A stretch of DNA of 64,000 bases. Source: CAMLFJ01 sp035524955 (GTDB lineage: Bacteria; Methylomirabilota; Methylomirabilia; Rokubacteriales; CSP1-6). A model generated the notes under the pieces. The model made no database searches. It was given only the letters and a program-made list of their open reading frames with translations, and was not told where the DNA came from. Position numbers and translations under genes: made by a program. The number at the start of each line of letters is the position of its first letter. Position 1 is the first letter of the stretch. The stretch covers positions 18,445-82,444 of the forward strand of contig DATLFG010000086.1 in NCBI GenBank assembly GCA_035524955.1, given 5' to 3'. Positions 24,574 to 31,644 of this stretch are shown in pieces.

Positions 24574-26268
24574 ATGACCAGTGGCCCGGTAAGGCATGCG
24601 GACGCGTCGGCCGGACCGACCGCCACCCTCGCGGACGTGGATATTCGCTCGGAGCTCGCGACGCGTCCCGCTCGGCCTGCCGACTCCGTGGGCCTGGACC
24701 GGGCGCTGGCGGCGCTCGCCCGGGAGATGACCGAGAACCCGCGCGGCATGCTCCAGAAGCTCGTCGAGGCGACCCTCGATCTGTGCCGGGCCGATACCGC
24801 CGGTCTCAGCCTGCTCGAAGGCGACGTGTTCCGGTGGGAAGCGGTGGCCGGGGTGTTCGCCTCGCACCGCGACGACACGATGCCCCGGGCCGCCAGCCCG
24901 TGCGGCGTGTGCATCGACGAGAACGTGACCCAGCTCATGTCTCTGCCGGATCGTCACTTTCCGGCCCTGCGGGCGGAGCCGCGGTTCGTCGAGGCCCTGC
25001 TCGTTCCGTTCGAGGTTCGGGGCCGGCCGGTGGGAACGGTGTGGATCGTGAGCCACTCCGACGAGCGGAAGTTCGACCGCGAGGATGAGCGGGTGGTCCG
25101 GACGCTCGCCCAGCTCGCGGCGGCCGGATGGCAGCTCTGGAACGCGCTCGAGGCCGCCGAGGACGCGAATCGGGGGAAGGACGCGTTCGTCGCCATGGTC
25201 GCCCACGAGCTGCGGAACCCGCTGGCCGCCATCTGCAACGCGGCGCATACCCTCCAGGAGGTGGATCCGGCGGGCCACGCCACCGCGGTGCTGGTGGTCG
25301 CCCGCCAATCGCAGCACCTCGCCAGAGTGGCGCATGACCTCCTCGACCTCTCGAGGATCGGCCGGGGGAAGCTGGTGCTCCAGACCGGGCCCATCGAGCT
25401 TCAGACCGCCGTGGCGGCCGCCGTCGAGACGGTGCAGGCTCAGATCGGGCGTCGTGGGCAGACGCTCTCGGTGGAGCTGCCGGGCGCGCCGATCTGGCTC
25501 GCGGGTGACGCCGTCCGGATGGCCCAACTCCTGGCGAACCTTCTGGACAATGCCGCCAAGTACACCCCCGAAGGCGGCCAGATCTGGATCAGCGCGCGAT
25601 CGACCGATGACCGGATCGAGATCGCCGTGCGGGACACCGGGATCGGCATTCCCGCGGAGAAGCTGGACGCCGTCTTCGATCTGTTCACCCAGCTCGACGC
25701 GTCGGCCGGGGGTCTTGGGCTCGGGCTGGCGCTGGTGCGGGACCTGGCGGCGCGGCATGGAGGCAGTGTCGAAGCCACCAGCGAGGGCCCCGGCCGGGGC
25801 AGCCAGTTCACGGTACGGTTGCCGGCCCTGCCGGCGCCGCACCCGAGCCCGCCGGCGCCGCCGGTCCTCGAGGCGACGAAGACACCGAATCCCCGGCGCC
25901 TCCTCATCGTCGAGGACCATCCGGACGTCGCCGAGAGCCTGGCCCTGATCCTGCGAGGCGATGACCACGAGGTGCGGATCGCCCACGACGGGCCCGCGGC
26001 CCTTCAGGCGCTGAACCGGTTCAGGCCCGATGTGGTGCTGCTCGACGTGGGCCTGCCCGGGATGGACGGCTATCAGGTGGCTCGCCGGATGCGCGACGAA
26101 GCGCTGGAGTCCAGGCTGACGATCATCGCGCTGAGCGGGTACGGCCAGAGCGAGGACCACAGCCGGTCCATGCAGGCCGGGTGCGACGCGCATCTGGTGA
26201 AGCCGGTGCACCCGAACCTCCTTCGCAGCATGCTCGGCGCCGAGACGCCGCTCCTGTCCTCGCGCTGA
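24574..26268 (+). CDS. Hybrid histidine kinase (GAF-HisKA-HATPase-receiver)
   Basis: This 564-residue soluble sensor kinase has no transmembrane helix. Residues about 50-190 form a GAF domain (MLQKLVEATLDLCRADTAGL ... GVCIDENVTQLMSLPDRHF). The HisKA H-box is FVAMVAHELRNPLAAICNA, the HATPase N-box is LLDNAAKYTPEGG and the G-box is GIGIPAEKLD. After a Pro-rich linker comes a full receiver (LLIVEDHPDVAESLALIL; phospho-acceptor in PDVVLLDVGLPGMDGYQV; HLVKP). No cognate Hpt or output gene follows directly; an Hpt remnant lies 2 kb upstream. It is the next gene after the Crp-type regulator, 27 bp downstream. Confidence 0.92.
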   Translation: MTSGPVRHADASAGPTATLADVDIRSELATRPARPADSVGLDRALAALAREMTENPRGMLQKLVEATLDLCRADTAGLSLLEGDVFRWEAVAGVFASHRDDTMPRAASPCGVCIDENVTQLMSLPDRHFPALRAEPRFVEALLVPFEVRGRPVGTVWIVSHSDERKFDREDERVVRTLAQLAAAGWQLWNALEAAEDANRGKDAFVAMVAHELRNPLAAICNAAHTLQEVDPAGHATAVLVVARQSQHLARVAHDLLDLSRIGRGKLVLQTGPIELQTAVAAAVETVQAQIGRRGQTLSVELPGAPIWLAGDAVRMAQLLANLLDNAAKYTPEGGQIWISARSTDDRIEIAVRDTGIGIPAEKLDAVFDLFTQLDASAGGLGLGLALVRDLAARHGGSVEATSEGPGRGSQFTVRLPALPAPHPSPPAPPVLEATKTPNPRRLLIVEDHPDVAESLALILRGDDHEVRIAHDGPAALQALNRFRPDVVLLDVGLPGMDGYQVARRMRDEALESRLTIIALSGYGQSEDHSRSMQAGCDAHLVKPVHPNLLRSMLGAETPLLSSR

Positions 26269-26302
26269 GCCGGCGACAACCCTCCCCATGTCGGTCGGCG
26301 GC

Positions 26303-26349
26303 GTGTCCAGTTCGGGACGGGTTCCGGTGTTCAACTGGGAACAGATTCC
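26303..26349 (+). promoter_or_regulatory. Tandem pair of the 23-bp GTGTTCAA...TTCC element
   Basis: Two copies sit head to tail with a 24-bp period (26303-26325 and 26327-26349). The second is closer to the copies at 23782 and 30346; the first differs at several variable positions. They lie between the hybrid kinase and a 51-residue gene starting 41 bp downstream. Confidence 0.45.
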
Positions 26350-26390
26350 GGCCGGGGATGGGTGTATTCACGATGTAGAGGGATCCCTCG

Positions 26391-26546
26391 ATGATCGACG
26401 GCGTCCTGCGTGTCCTGGTCGTGGCGGTGGGTCTTCTGCTCATCTGGTGGCTCTGCGGCCCGGCGGCCCAGGGGGACCGGGCCGCGCGCCGGGAGGGGGA
26501 CGATGCCCAAGAGAGCGATGCCCGGGTAGACGCCCGGAGCCGCTAG
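26391..26546 (+). CDS. Small single-helix membrane protein
   Basis: This 51-residue frame begins at ATG 26391, directly after the 12-bp palindrome GAGGGATCCCTC, which also supplies GAGGGA as a ribosome site. One hydrophobic helix (VLRVLVVAVGLLLIWWL) is followed by a charged tail (DRAARREGDDAQESDARVD). Unrecognised. Supported only by topology and context: it is the first frame after the tandem 23-bp elements. Confidence 0.4.
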   Translation: MIDGVLRVLVVAVGLLLIWWLCGPAAQGDRAARREGDDAQESDARVDARSR

Positions 26547-26625
26547 CCCGAACCGGTACAGGGAGCCGATATTCGATCTGAAGTTCTCCGGAACCTTCCG
26601 AGCAGGGCGGCCCGGCCCGCCGGCG

Positions 26626-28440
26626 ATGCGGGCCGGGAGAGCTGATGTGAAGCTGCGCGATCTGGCTCGCCGGGCCCCCGGCCGGACCACGAAGGTCATG
26701 CTCGCGAACCGGCTGCGCTTCGAGACCCTCCTCTCGGCGCTGTCCGCCGGATTGATTCACGTCGGCGCCGCCGACACCGACGCGGCGATCGAGCGCGCGC
26801 TCCAGCAGGTCGTCACCTTCCTGGGCGTGGATCGAGGCGGTCTCGACGAGCACGTCGGAGGAAAGCCGGGGCTCCGCCTCTCGTGGGCGCGACCGGGCCT
26901 GGGGGAGCCGCCGCCGGTCACCGCGGACGAGCAGTATCCCTGGGTGTCGGAGAGACTGCAGGAGGGGAAGGTCGTCCGATTCTCCGACCCGGCCGAGCTG
27001 CCCGAGGCGGCGGCGACCGATCGGGCCAGCTTCGAGCGGGTGGGCACGCGCTCGAAGGTGATGCTTCCCCTGCGCACCGGGGATCCCATCCTGGGCGTGC
27101 TCTCCTTCGCCGCCGTCCGGGCCGGCTACGCCTGGCCGGACGACGTGGTGGAGCGGCTCCGCCTCCTGAGCGAGGCCTTCGCGGGCGTCCTGGACCGCCG
27201 GCGCATGGAGCTCTCGCTCGCCGAGCGGCTGCGCTTCGAGAAGCTCCTGTCGTCCATGGCGTCCGCGTTCAGCCATCTGTCGGCTGCCGATTTCGATACG
27301 ACCGTCCAGCGCGGCCTTCGCCAGGTCGTCGATTTCCTGGGGGTCGATCGGGGCAGCCTGGTCGAGTTCACCCGGGACGGCGCCGCCACCCGGTCCTGGG
27401 CGGTCGAGGAATGGATGGACGTGGGCGAGTTCCCGTGGTTGACCGAGCGCCTGCAGCGCGGCGAGGTCATCAACGTGTCGCAGCTCGACGAGCTGCCGGA
27501 CGAGGCGGCGGTGGATCGGCAGAGCTACCTCTCGAACCGGGTCAAGCCCCAGGTCGCGGTGCCGCTGCTGGTGAGCGGCATCGTGGTGGGCGGGCTGATC
27601 TTCAGCACGGTCGGCGCCGAGCGCGCGAGGTCGGAGGAGCTGAGCCAGCAGCTCCATCTCCTCGGCGAGGTCTTCGCCAACGCGCTCTCTCGCAAGCAGG
27701 GGGAGCTCGAGGCCATGCGGCTCCGGCAGGACCTGACCCACATCGGCCGCGTCTCCGCGCTGGGGGAGCTGACCGCGTCGCTGGCCCACGAGCTGAGCCA
27801 GCCGCTGACCGCGATCCTGAGCAACGCGCAGGCGGCGCAGCGGCTCGTCGCCGCCGACGTGCCGGATCTGGAGAAGGTGCGCGAGATCCTGAGCGACATC
27901 GTGGCGGACGACAAGCGGGCCGGCGCGGTGATCAGCGGGCTGCGCGCCCTGATCAAGAAGGGAGAGCCGGAGTTCGTGCCGCTCGATCTCAACGAGATCG
28001 TCGGGGCGGTGGCGTGGCTCATACGAAGTGATACGATCATGCGCAACGTGTCCATGAGCCTCGATCTCGCCGCGGATCTCCCGCCCGCGCGCGGCGACCG
28101 GGTCCAGCTCCAGCAGGTCGTGCTCAACCTCGTGCTCAACGGTCTCGAGGCCATGCGGGCGCCGCACGCGGGGGAGCGCACGCTCGTGATCCGGACGGCG
28201 CGGGACGGCGCGGCCGCCCTGCGGGTCACCGTCCAGGACTCGGGGCCCGGCATCGCCCGGAAGGATCTCGGTCACATCTTCGAACCGCTCTACACGACCA
28301 AGAGCGAAGGCCTGGGCATGGGCCTGGCCATCGTGCGGACCATCGTCGCCGCGCACGGAGGCGCGGTGGGTGCCGAGAACAATCCCGAAGGCGGGGCGAG
28401 CCTCCGGTTCACGCTCCCGGTGGCCGCGGCGGGAACGTGA
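26626..28440 (+). CDS. GAF-GAF sensor histidine kinase, FixL-like transmitter
   Basis: This kinase has up to 604 residues; ATG 26626, GTG 26647 (behind GGGAGAG) and ATG 26698 are possible starts. Two tandem GAF domains share the same opening (NRLRFETLLSALSAGLIHVG and ERLRFEKLLSSMASAFSHLS) and both contain FLGVDRG, pointing to internal duplication. The transmitter is of the HPK4/FixL type: H-box TASLAHELSQPLTAILSNAQ, N-box VVLNLVLNGLEAM, GPGIARKDLGHIFEPLYTT and GLGMGLAIVRTIV. It has no membrane helices, so it senses a cytoplasmic signal. The stop overlaps the start of the response-regulator gene. Confidence 0.92.
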   Translation: MRAGRADVKLRDLARRAPGRTTKVMLANRLRFETLLSALSAGLIHVGAADTDAAIERALQQVVTFLGVDRGGLDEHVGGKPGLRLSWARPGLGEPPPVTADEQYPWVSERLQEGKVVRFSDPAELPEAAATDRASFERVGTRSKVMLPLRTGDPILGVLSFAAVRAGYAWPDDVVERLRLLSEAFAGVLDRRRMELSLAERLRFEKLLSSMASAFSHLSAADFDTTVQRGLRQVVDFLGVDRGSLVEFTRDGAATRSWAVEEWMDVGEFPWLTERLQRGEVINVSQLDELPDEAAVDRQSYLSNRVKPQVAVPLLVSGIVVGGLIFSTVGAERARSEELSQQLHLLGEVFANALSRKQGELEAMRLRQDLTHIGRVSALGELTASLAHELSQPLTAILSNAQAAQRLVAADVPDLEKVREILSDIVADDKRAGAVISGLRALIKKGEPEFVPLDLNEIVGAVAWLIRSDTIMRNVSMSLDLAADLPPARGDRVQLQQVVLNLVLNGLEAMRAPHAGERTLVIRTARDGAAALRVTVQDSGPGIARKDLGHIFEPLYTTKSEGLGMGLAIVRTIVAAHGGAVGAENNPEGGASLRFTLPVAAAGT

Positions 28441-29066
28441 TGACGGCGGCCGCGCCGCTCGTCCTCGTGGTGGACGACGATCCTTCCGTCCGGAAGGGCC
28501 TGAGCCGGCTGCTCGCGTCGGCCGACTACGCGGTCGAGGCGTTCGCCTCGGCCCAGGAGTTCCTCGCGCGCGAGCCGTACCCCGGCCCGTGCTGCCTGGT
28601 GCTGGACGTGAGGATGCCCGGCCTGACCGGGATGCAGCTCCAGGAGATGCTGGCCGCCACCGGCCGCCGCATGTCGATCGTCTTCGTCACCGGGCACGCC
28701 GACGTCCCGACGAGCGTCAAGGCCATGAAGGCGGGGGCGGTGGATCTCCTCACCAAGCCGGTCGACGTCGAGGACCTCATCGCGGCGATCCAGCGGGCGG
28801 TGACGAGGGACGCGCACGAGCGGGCCAGCGAGACCCGCCTCGCGGACCTCCGGCGGCGCGTCGAGACGCTGACCGCGCGCGAGGTCGAGGTGTTCGCGCG
28901 CGTGGTGACCGGCATGCTGAACAAGCAGATCGGCGCGGCGCTGGGTATCGGCGAGAAGACGGTCAAGGTCCACCGCGCCCGGGTCATGGAGAAGATGCGG
29001 GCCGGGTCGGTTGCCGAGCTGGTCCGGCTCGCCGACGAGGTCGGGGTGAGCGTACCCAGGACCTGA
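28440..29066 (+). CDS. FixJ/LuxR-type response regulator
   Basis: This 208-residue regulator starts at ATG 28440, sharing one base with the kinase stop; a GTG at 28437 is also in frame. The receiver has LVLVVDDDPSVRKGLSRLL, phospho-acceptor D in LVLDVRMPGLTGMQL, FVTGHADVPTSVKAMKAGA (FixJ-like) and LLTKPVD. The LuxR-type HTH is intact: LTAREVEVFARVVTGMLNKQ then LGIGEKTVKVHRARVMEKM. A typical DNA-binding output for the upstream kinase. Its target could be either of the repeated motifs nearby; nothing in the sequence decides this. Confidence 0.93.
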   Translation: MTAAAPLVLVVDDDPSVRKGLSRLLASADYAVEAFASAQEFLAREPYPGPCCLVLDVRMPGLTGMQLQEMLAATGRRMSIVFVTGHADVPTSVKAMKAGAVDLLTKPVDVEDLIAAIQRAVTRDAHERASETRLADLRRRVETLTAREVEVFARVVTGMLNKQIGAALGIGEKTVKVHRARVMEKMRAGSVAELVRLADEVGVSVPRT

Positions 29067-29238
29067 TCTCTCCGGAGCGATCAGCTCCGGGGCTCGCCGT
29101 TCCGGCCGGCCGCGCTCGCGGCCGAGCTTGGTGTTGGACCCGCCCAAGCACGCAAGCGCGGCGACCGCCGGGGACCCGCTCACGCTGTGGTTCGAGGAGC
29201 GGGGGGCGCTGGCGTGCCCGCGCGGCCTTCATCGGCCC

Positions 29239-29391
29239 TCATCGCTTCCACCAGGAGCTCCAGCTCCAGGGTTGGGCGCGCAGGGTGGGCGGGCCCACGT
29301 TCGGGATGGCCGCTCCGATCAGGGTGACCATGGCCACCGTGATCAGACCTACTCCCACGAAAAGCACCATCGCGATCACGACACTGTTCAT
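29239..29391 (-). CDS. Small hydrophobic membrane protein
   Basis: This 50-residue frame has ATG 29391 preceded by ATGGAGGACAC, a good ribosome site. Nearly half is one long hydrophobic helix (VVIAMVLFVGVGLITVAMVT), then GAAIPNVGPP and a short tail WSWSSWWKR. Unrecognised. A CCAAGGTCCAATAG site lies 81 bp upstream in the same orientation as at 5161, which supports a real, regulated gene. Confidence 0.5.
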   Translation of the reverse strand: MNSVVIAMVLFVGVGLITVAMVTLIGAAIPNVGPPTLRAQPWSWSSWWKR

Positions 29392-29471
29392 GACGTGTCC
29401 TCCATCGACTTCGTACGGAGCCGCGAAACGCTTCCTTGTGCCGTGAGTCTAGCCAGGGGCAACCGGCCTCG

Positions 29472-29485
29472 CTATTGGACCTTGG
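29472..29485 (-). promoter_or_regulatory. TTGGAC-type regulatory half site
   Basis: On the minus strand it reads CCAAGGTCCAATAG, identical over 14 bases to 5161-5174. It lies upstream of both the minus-strand small gene at 29391 and the plus-strand frame at 29567. Confidence 0.4.
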
Positions 29486-29566
29486 CCTATCCCGATCCGG
29501 GCCCGGACCCACCCCAAAGCGGCACAGGCAAGGCGCGGTCAACCGTCCGCAGGAGGTACGAACACA

Positions 29567-29892
29567 TGAAACGGGGATCCACGAGGATAGAGGCGTCGAT
29601 GGAGAACCTGACCTTCAAGTACGGCAGCTCGAACCTGCCGGAGCGATGCGAGGGGGAGCTCGCGAATGGGGATGAAGCCCGATGGTGGCCGCGAATCGTG
29701 TCACCGCGGGCAGGAGCGAGCTCATCGGGGCCTCGCGCGACCGCATCGTGGTCGCCCCCTATGGGAGACGGGCGCCGGTCTGCTAGACCAGCATGGACAC
29801 GGCCCTGGCGGTGAATCGAAGGGTCGACTCGGCGGGGGATGCGTCCCGGGTCGGCGCGGAGAGCCGGGCGGACGCCTTCGTGCGGGGCTTCG
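29567..29892 (+). other. Region of short, doubtful frames
   Basis: Three short frames overlap or follow one another here: from ATG 29567 (behind GGAGGTACG; starts MKRGSTRIEASMENLTFKYG), from ATG 29682 (34 residues with SELIGASRDRIVVAPYGRR) and from ATG 29793 (41 residues). The first two together look like one small protein broken by a frameshift near 29675, since the first turns to low-complexity Arg/Ser text where the second becomes sensible. None can be named. The third runs past the convergent gene end at 29893. Confidence 0.3.
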
Positions 29893-30075
29893 TCACTGCC
29901 GGGGGTCCTTGCCGGTGAAGCCGGGTGAATGAAGCTGGGCGCATGCGAGAGAGCAGTAGACCCGCGCCTTGGCCGTCGCGGGGTCACCGCTGCGGATCGA
30001 GTAGGGAAGGAACTTGGCCTGGCCGCATCCGTGGCAAACCGGGCGGTGTTCTTCCTTTGGAAGCTGGGGGAGCAT
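29893..30075 (-). CDS. Small Cys-rich (zinc-binding) protein
   Basis: This 60-residue protein starts at ATG 30075, preceded by CGGAGGGCCGCC. Two cysteine pairs, HRPVCHGCGQAKFLPYSI (CxxC) and VYCSLACAQLH (CxxxC), are spaced as in a treble-clef or zinc-ribbon site. Function unknown; such mini-proteins often bind nucleic acid or proteins. A 22-bp palindrome of the TTGGA type lies 73 bp upstream. Confidence 0.6.
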   Translation of the reverse strand: MLPQLPKEEHRPVCHGCGQAKFLPYSIRSGDPATAKARVYCSLACAQLHSPGFTGKDPRQ

Positions 30076-30147
30076 GGCGGCCCTCCGTGCGCGGGGTTGG
30101 GCTCGAGACACGGCATCACTACGATAGCAGCGCACCGGGAAGCGCAT

Positions 30148-30169
30148 CCATTGGACCAACGTCCAATGG
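30148..30169. promoter_or_regulatory. 22-bp palindrome of the TTGGA-N6-TCCAA type
   Basis: Perfect 9-bp arms (CCATTGGAC / GTCCAATGG) flank the 4-nt centre CAAC. Sixteen bases are identical to the site at 23681. It lies 73 bp upstream of the small Cys-rich gene (minus strand) and 219 bp upstream of the desaturase. Confidence 0.6.
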
Positions 30170-30320
30170 GCCGTTCCCGGTCTCACCGGAGCGCGCGGAG
30201 GTAGCCGTGCGTCCGGCGGTCCGCAGTCGGAGCGACTGAACCTCTCGCCTCGTTCCCTCTTGAACGTTCTCCGGTGCGAGGCGGCGGCCTCGCCCTCGGC
30301 ATCCCGGGAGCTGCCCCGGC

Positions 30321-30338
30321 GTGTCTCGTTCGAGACAC
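30321..30338. promoter_or_regulatory. 18-bp inverted repeat upstream of the desaturase
   Basis: GTGTCTCG-TT-CGAGACAC is a perfect 8-bp inverted repeat, 50 bp upstream of the desaturase ATG. The half site CGAGACAC also occurs at about 30104. The form fits a TetR- or GntR-type operator, as often controls desaturases, but no such regulator gene is in the window. Confidence 0.45.
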
Positions 30339-30345
30339 AATCGGA

Positions 30346-30368
30346 GTGGTCAAATCGGGACAGATTCC
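30346..30368 (+). promoter_or_regulatory. 23-bp GTGTTCAA...GGGACAG.TTCC element, copy 4
   Basis: It begins 7 bp after the inverted repeat and ends 19 bp before the desaturase ATG. Compared with 23782 and 26327 it has GTGG for GTGT; the GGGACAG block matches 23782 and TTCC matches both. Confidence 0.45.
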
Positions 30369-30387
30369 ATCGCGTGAAGAGCGTTGA

Positions 30388-31179
30388 ATGGAGTACACGG
30401 TGTCACCGCACATGTGGATTGCCCCGCTCGTCGCGCTCGCGCTGGCCCAGATCGCCGTCGTCGCGACGTCCGTGTACCTGCACCGGGGGCTCGCGCACCA
30501 CGCGCTGCGGCTCCATCCGGCCGCGGACGGATTCTTCCGCGCCTTGCTCTGGCTTACCACGGGCCAGAGCCGGCGGGAGTGGGTGGCGGTGCACCGCAAG
30601 CATCACGCCTTCACGGATCGGGAGGGCGACCCCCACAGCCCCCGGTTGTTCGGGTTCTGGCACATCCAGCTCTGGAACGTCTACTACTACGCGCGGGAAG
30701 CGCGCAATCCCGAGACGATCCGGACGTTTGCGCCGGACATCGCCGAGGACTGGCTGGATCGCGCGGTCTTCTCGCACGGCCTGAGCGGTCTCGCGCTCGG
30801 CATCGCGCTGCTCTGCCTGATGTTCGGGGTCTGGGTCGGGCTGGCGGCCGGGCTGGTGCACGCCGTGCTGTACGTCTTCCTGCTCGCGCCCCTGATCAAC
30901 GGCCTCGGGCACTGGCGAGGGGATCAGAACTTCGGCAACACCGCCTACAACTCCAGGGCGCTCGCCTGGGTGACGGGCGGCGAGAGCCTGCACAACAACC
31001 ATCATGCCCACCCGCGGGCGCCGAGGTTCAGCATGCGACCTCGCGAGTTCGATCCATCGTGGGTGGTGATTCGCGGCCTCGCGGCGGTGGGGCTGGTGGA
31101 GATCGTGGGCACGCCCGTCCAGCTGCCGAGGCCTCCGGTCGAGGAACGACCGGCAAGCGGAGGGCGCGATGACGAATGA
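30388..31179 (+). CDS. Fatty acid (acyl-CoA/acyl-lipid) desaturase
   Basis: This 263-residue membrane diiron enzyme introduces a cis double bond into acyl chains using O2. All three histidine boxes are present: HRGLAHH near residue 30, HRKHH near 70, and HNNHH near 205, with four hydrophobic segments between. The C-terminus after the last box is short. Length fits bacterial stearoyl-CoA-type desaturases. Two different regulatory elements lie just upstream, suggesting tight control of membrane fluidity. A 39-residue frame overlaps its end. Confidence 0.92.
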   Translation: MEYTVSPHMWIAPLVALALAQIAVVATSVYLHRGLAHHALRLHPAADGFFRALLWLTTGQSRREWVAVHRKHHAFTDREGDPHSPRLFGFWHIQLWNVYYYAREARNPETIRTFAPDIAEDWLDRAVFSHGLSGLALGIALLCLMFGVWVGLAAGLVHAVLYVFLLAPLINGLGHWRGDQNFGNTAYNSRALAWVTGGESLHNNHHAHPRAPRFSMRPREFDPSWVVIRGLAAVGLVEIVGTPVQLPRPPVEERPASGGRDDE

Positions 31180-31288
31180 GCAGACCCTGCAGATGGGGCT
31201 GATGTGGGTGCTGGCCGGCCTCGGCGGGACACCCCGGGCGGACGACAAGCTGCCGGTGCCCCTGAACGTGGGCGCCCGGACGAACTAG
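31169..31288 (+). CDS. Small hypothetical protein
   Basis: This 39-residue frame begins at ATG 31169 behind GCGGAGGGCGCG and overlaps the desaturase end by 11 bases. The sequence (MTNEQTLQMGLMWVLAGLGG, then DDKLPVPLNVGARTN) has a short hydrophobic core. Unrecognised; the overlap and ribosome site are the only support. Confidence 0.35.
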   Translation: MTNEQTLQMGLMWVLAGLGGTPRADDKLPVPLNVGARTN

Positions 31289-31360
31289 TTCATCGATCGA
31301 GCGCGCTGGCGCACCCCGCGGGGGAACCACGGTGGCAACAGGTGCGGTCGTGGAGGTGTT

Positions 31361-31600
31361 TCAGGTGCGCGGCTTGGTGGGCCAGTGGCGTTCCGCCACT
31401 CCCGCCGCGAGCGTCTCGGGGGGCGAGGCCGGCGACGGATCCTCGGTCTCGACGCTCTCATCCATGAGCGTCCAGGCGAGGAGCCGGCCGTTCGACGTGC
31501 GACGCGGCGATCCGAACCAGACCCGACCGTCCGCGTCGAGCCCCACCAAGTGCCAGCCGTCGCCCTGCGTGATGACCTGGATCTGTCTGAGACCGTCCAT
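31361..31600 (-). CDS. Small protein with LD-x-x-G-x-VW motif
   Basis: This 79-residue protein has a core (IQVITQGDGWHLVGLDADGR, VWFGSPRR, LLAWTLMDE) that looks like one or two blades of a beta propeller: strand, LDxxGxVW turn, strand. A related arrangement (LLYALDSTGSVWLFNFAKKK, WGRL) occurs in the gene at 42908, so these are probably paralogues. No signal peptide. It is divergent from dnaA, whose start is 45 bp away, so the two promoters must overlap. Confidence 0.6.
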   Translation of the reverse strand: MDGLRQIQVITQGDGWHLVGLDADGRVWFGSPRRTSNGRLLAWTLMDESVETEDPSPASPPETLAAGVAERHWPTKPRT

Positions 31601-31644
31601 TGTCGACCTCCCGTGCTGTGCTCAGACTACCACGCGGTCATTTC

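Noticed and set aside
26379..26390. 12-bp palindrome GAGGGATCCCTC as an operator
   Set aside because: It coincides with the ribosome-binding site of the small gene and occurs only once, so a separate regulatory role is unsupported.
29128..29814. A 228-residue plus-strand frame
   Set aside because: Composition is low-complexity and it crosses the well-supported minus-strand small gene at 29239-29391; only its last part (from 29567) could be coding.
31180..31644. Search for a replication origin (DnaA boxes, AT-rich unwinding region) upstream of dnaA
   Set aside because: No TTATNCACA-like boxes and no AT-rich stretch; the space is occupied by two small frames.
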